DNA from: Deltaproteobacteria bacterium
GTDB lineage: Bacteria > Desulfobacterota > GWC2-55-46
Direction: 5' to 3'
DNA length: 64,000 bases
Assembly (NCBI GenBank): GCA_015075075.1
Contig: JABTVA010000001.1
Location: 239,662 to 303,661, forward strand
Shown here: in pieces, positions 63,913 to 64,000 of the stretch
How positions within the stretch are numbered: the first letter of the stretch is position 1
How the letters are laid out: each line of letters begins with the position of its first letter
Made by a program: the position numbers and the translations under genes
Notes under the pieces: generated by a model
What the model was told of the DNA's origin: nothing
Databases searched by the model: none
What the model saw: the letters and a program-made list of their open reading frames with translations, nothing else

Positions 63913-63921
63913 TGCTATACT
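63913..63921 (+). promoter_or_regulatory. Possible extended -10 promoter
   Basis: TGCTATACT, 25 bases before an ATG that stays open to the window edge. No good -35 was identified. Confidence 0.35.
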
Positions 63922-63945
63922 TGGATTAGAGACGAGACTTCAATA

Positions 63946-64000
63946 ATGTATATCCAAGCCCCTTCCCCTTTGAATACCGTGCCCCAGAAAGAGCTCACAA
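63946..64000 (+). CDS. Possible start of a gene running off the window
   Basis: ATG 63946 opens a frame (MYIQAPSPLNTVPQKELT) to the last base. Support is only the preceding promoter-like sequence; no Shine-Dalgarno is evident, and 18 residues allow no family call. 63780-63945 holds nothing else recognised. Confidence 0.25.
   Translation, partial: MYIQAPSPLNTVPQKELT

Overview
The window is about 64 kb of GC-rich DNA from a Gram-negative bacterium. Pointers to a deltaproteobacterial-type (Desulfobacterota or relative) genome are the c7-type multiheme cytochromes, an LptE lipoprotein, a BamD-like lipoprotein, a PEP-CTERM protein with a sigma-54 promoter, the run pgpA-pncC-thpR-recA-pilT-recX-alaS, and an HprK/RapZ-linked PTS relay without a sugar permease. 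The assignment is inference; no rRNA or tRNA gene was found to fix it.

Layout. 1-1.2 kb: three c7-type cytochromes (+). 1.3-11 kb: a minus-strand sugar-phosphate run tkt, tal-pgi fusion, gnd, zwf (only its 3' end survives), glk, pgl, broken between gnd and zwf by a plus-strand thioredoxin-like lipoprotein/nitroreductase cassette set in short repeats. 11-14 kb: pantothenate genes panB, panC, panD and a DUF502 membrane protein (-). 14.2-19.6 kb: PTS relay ptsN, hprK, rapZ, EIIA, EIIB, HPr, EI (+). 19.7-22.3 kb: metK and ahcY (S-adenosylmethionine cycle). 22.4-25.7 kb: cheA and two cheW. 25.8-27.3 kb: BamD-like and TPR proteins. 27.4-29.5 kb: ECF sigma factor, anti-sigma factor and two Spy/CpxP-type proteins (-). 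29.7-37.1 kb: alaS, recX, pilT, recA, thpR, pncC, pgpA (-). 37.1-42.6 kb: rod-shape operon mreB, mreC, mreD, mrdA, rodA (-). 42.9-46.8 kb: PpiD-like chaperone and proS (+). 46.9-50.6 kb: PEP-CTERM protein, two DUF3015 paralogues, DUF4105 protein. 51-52.8 kb: an inverted, indel-ridden second copy of the thioredoxin/nitroreductase cassette inside composite repeats. 52.9-57 kb: leuS, lptE, holA. 57-59 kb: a lower-GC polytopic membrane protein. 59-63.7 kb: prfC, a deoxyhypusine-synthase-like protein and a CBS/DRTGG family II pyrophosphatase.

Two features dominate the non-genic sequence. First, several families of 120-215 bp inverted-terminal-repeat elements recur (called R1 to R5 here). They nest in one another and supply stop codons, ribosome-binding sites or boundaries to neighbouring genes. 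Second, at least ten otherwise sound genes, including alaS, holA, ptsI and tal-pgi, carry single-base indels or an in-frame stop, mostly in G or A runs. This points to residual sequencing error more than real gene decay, and it bears on how the second cassette copy should be read. No CRISPR array, transposase, integrase or prophage gene was seen.
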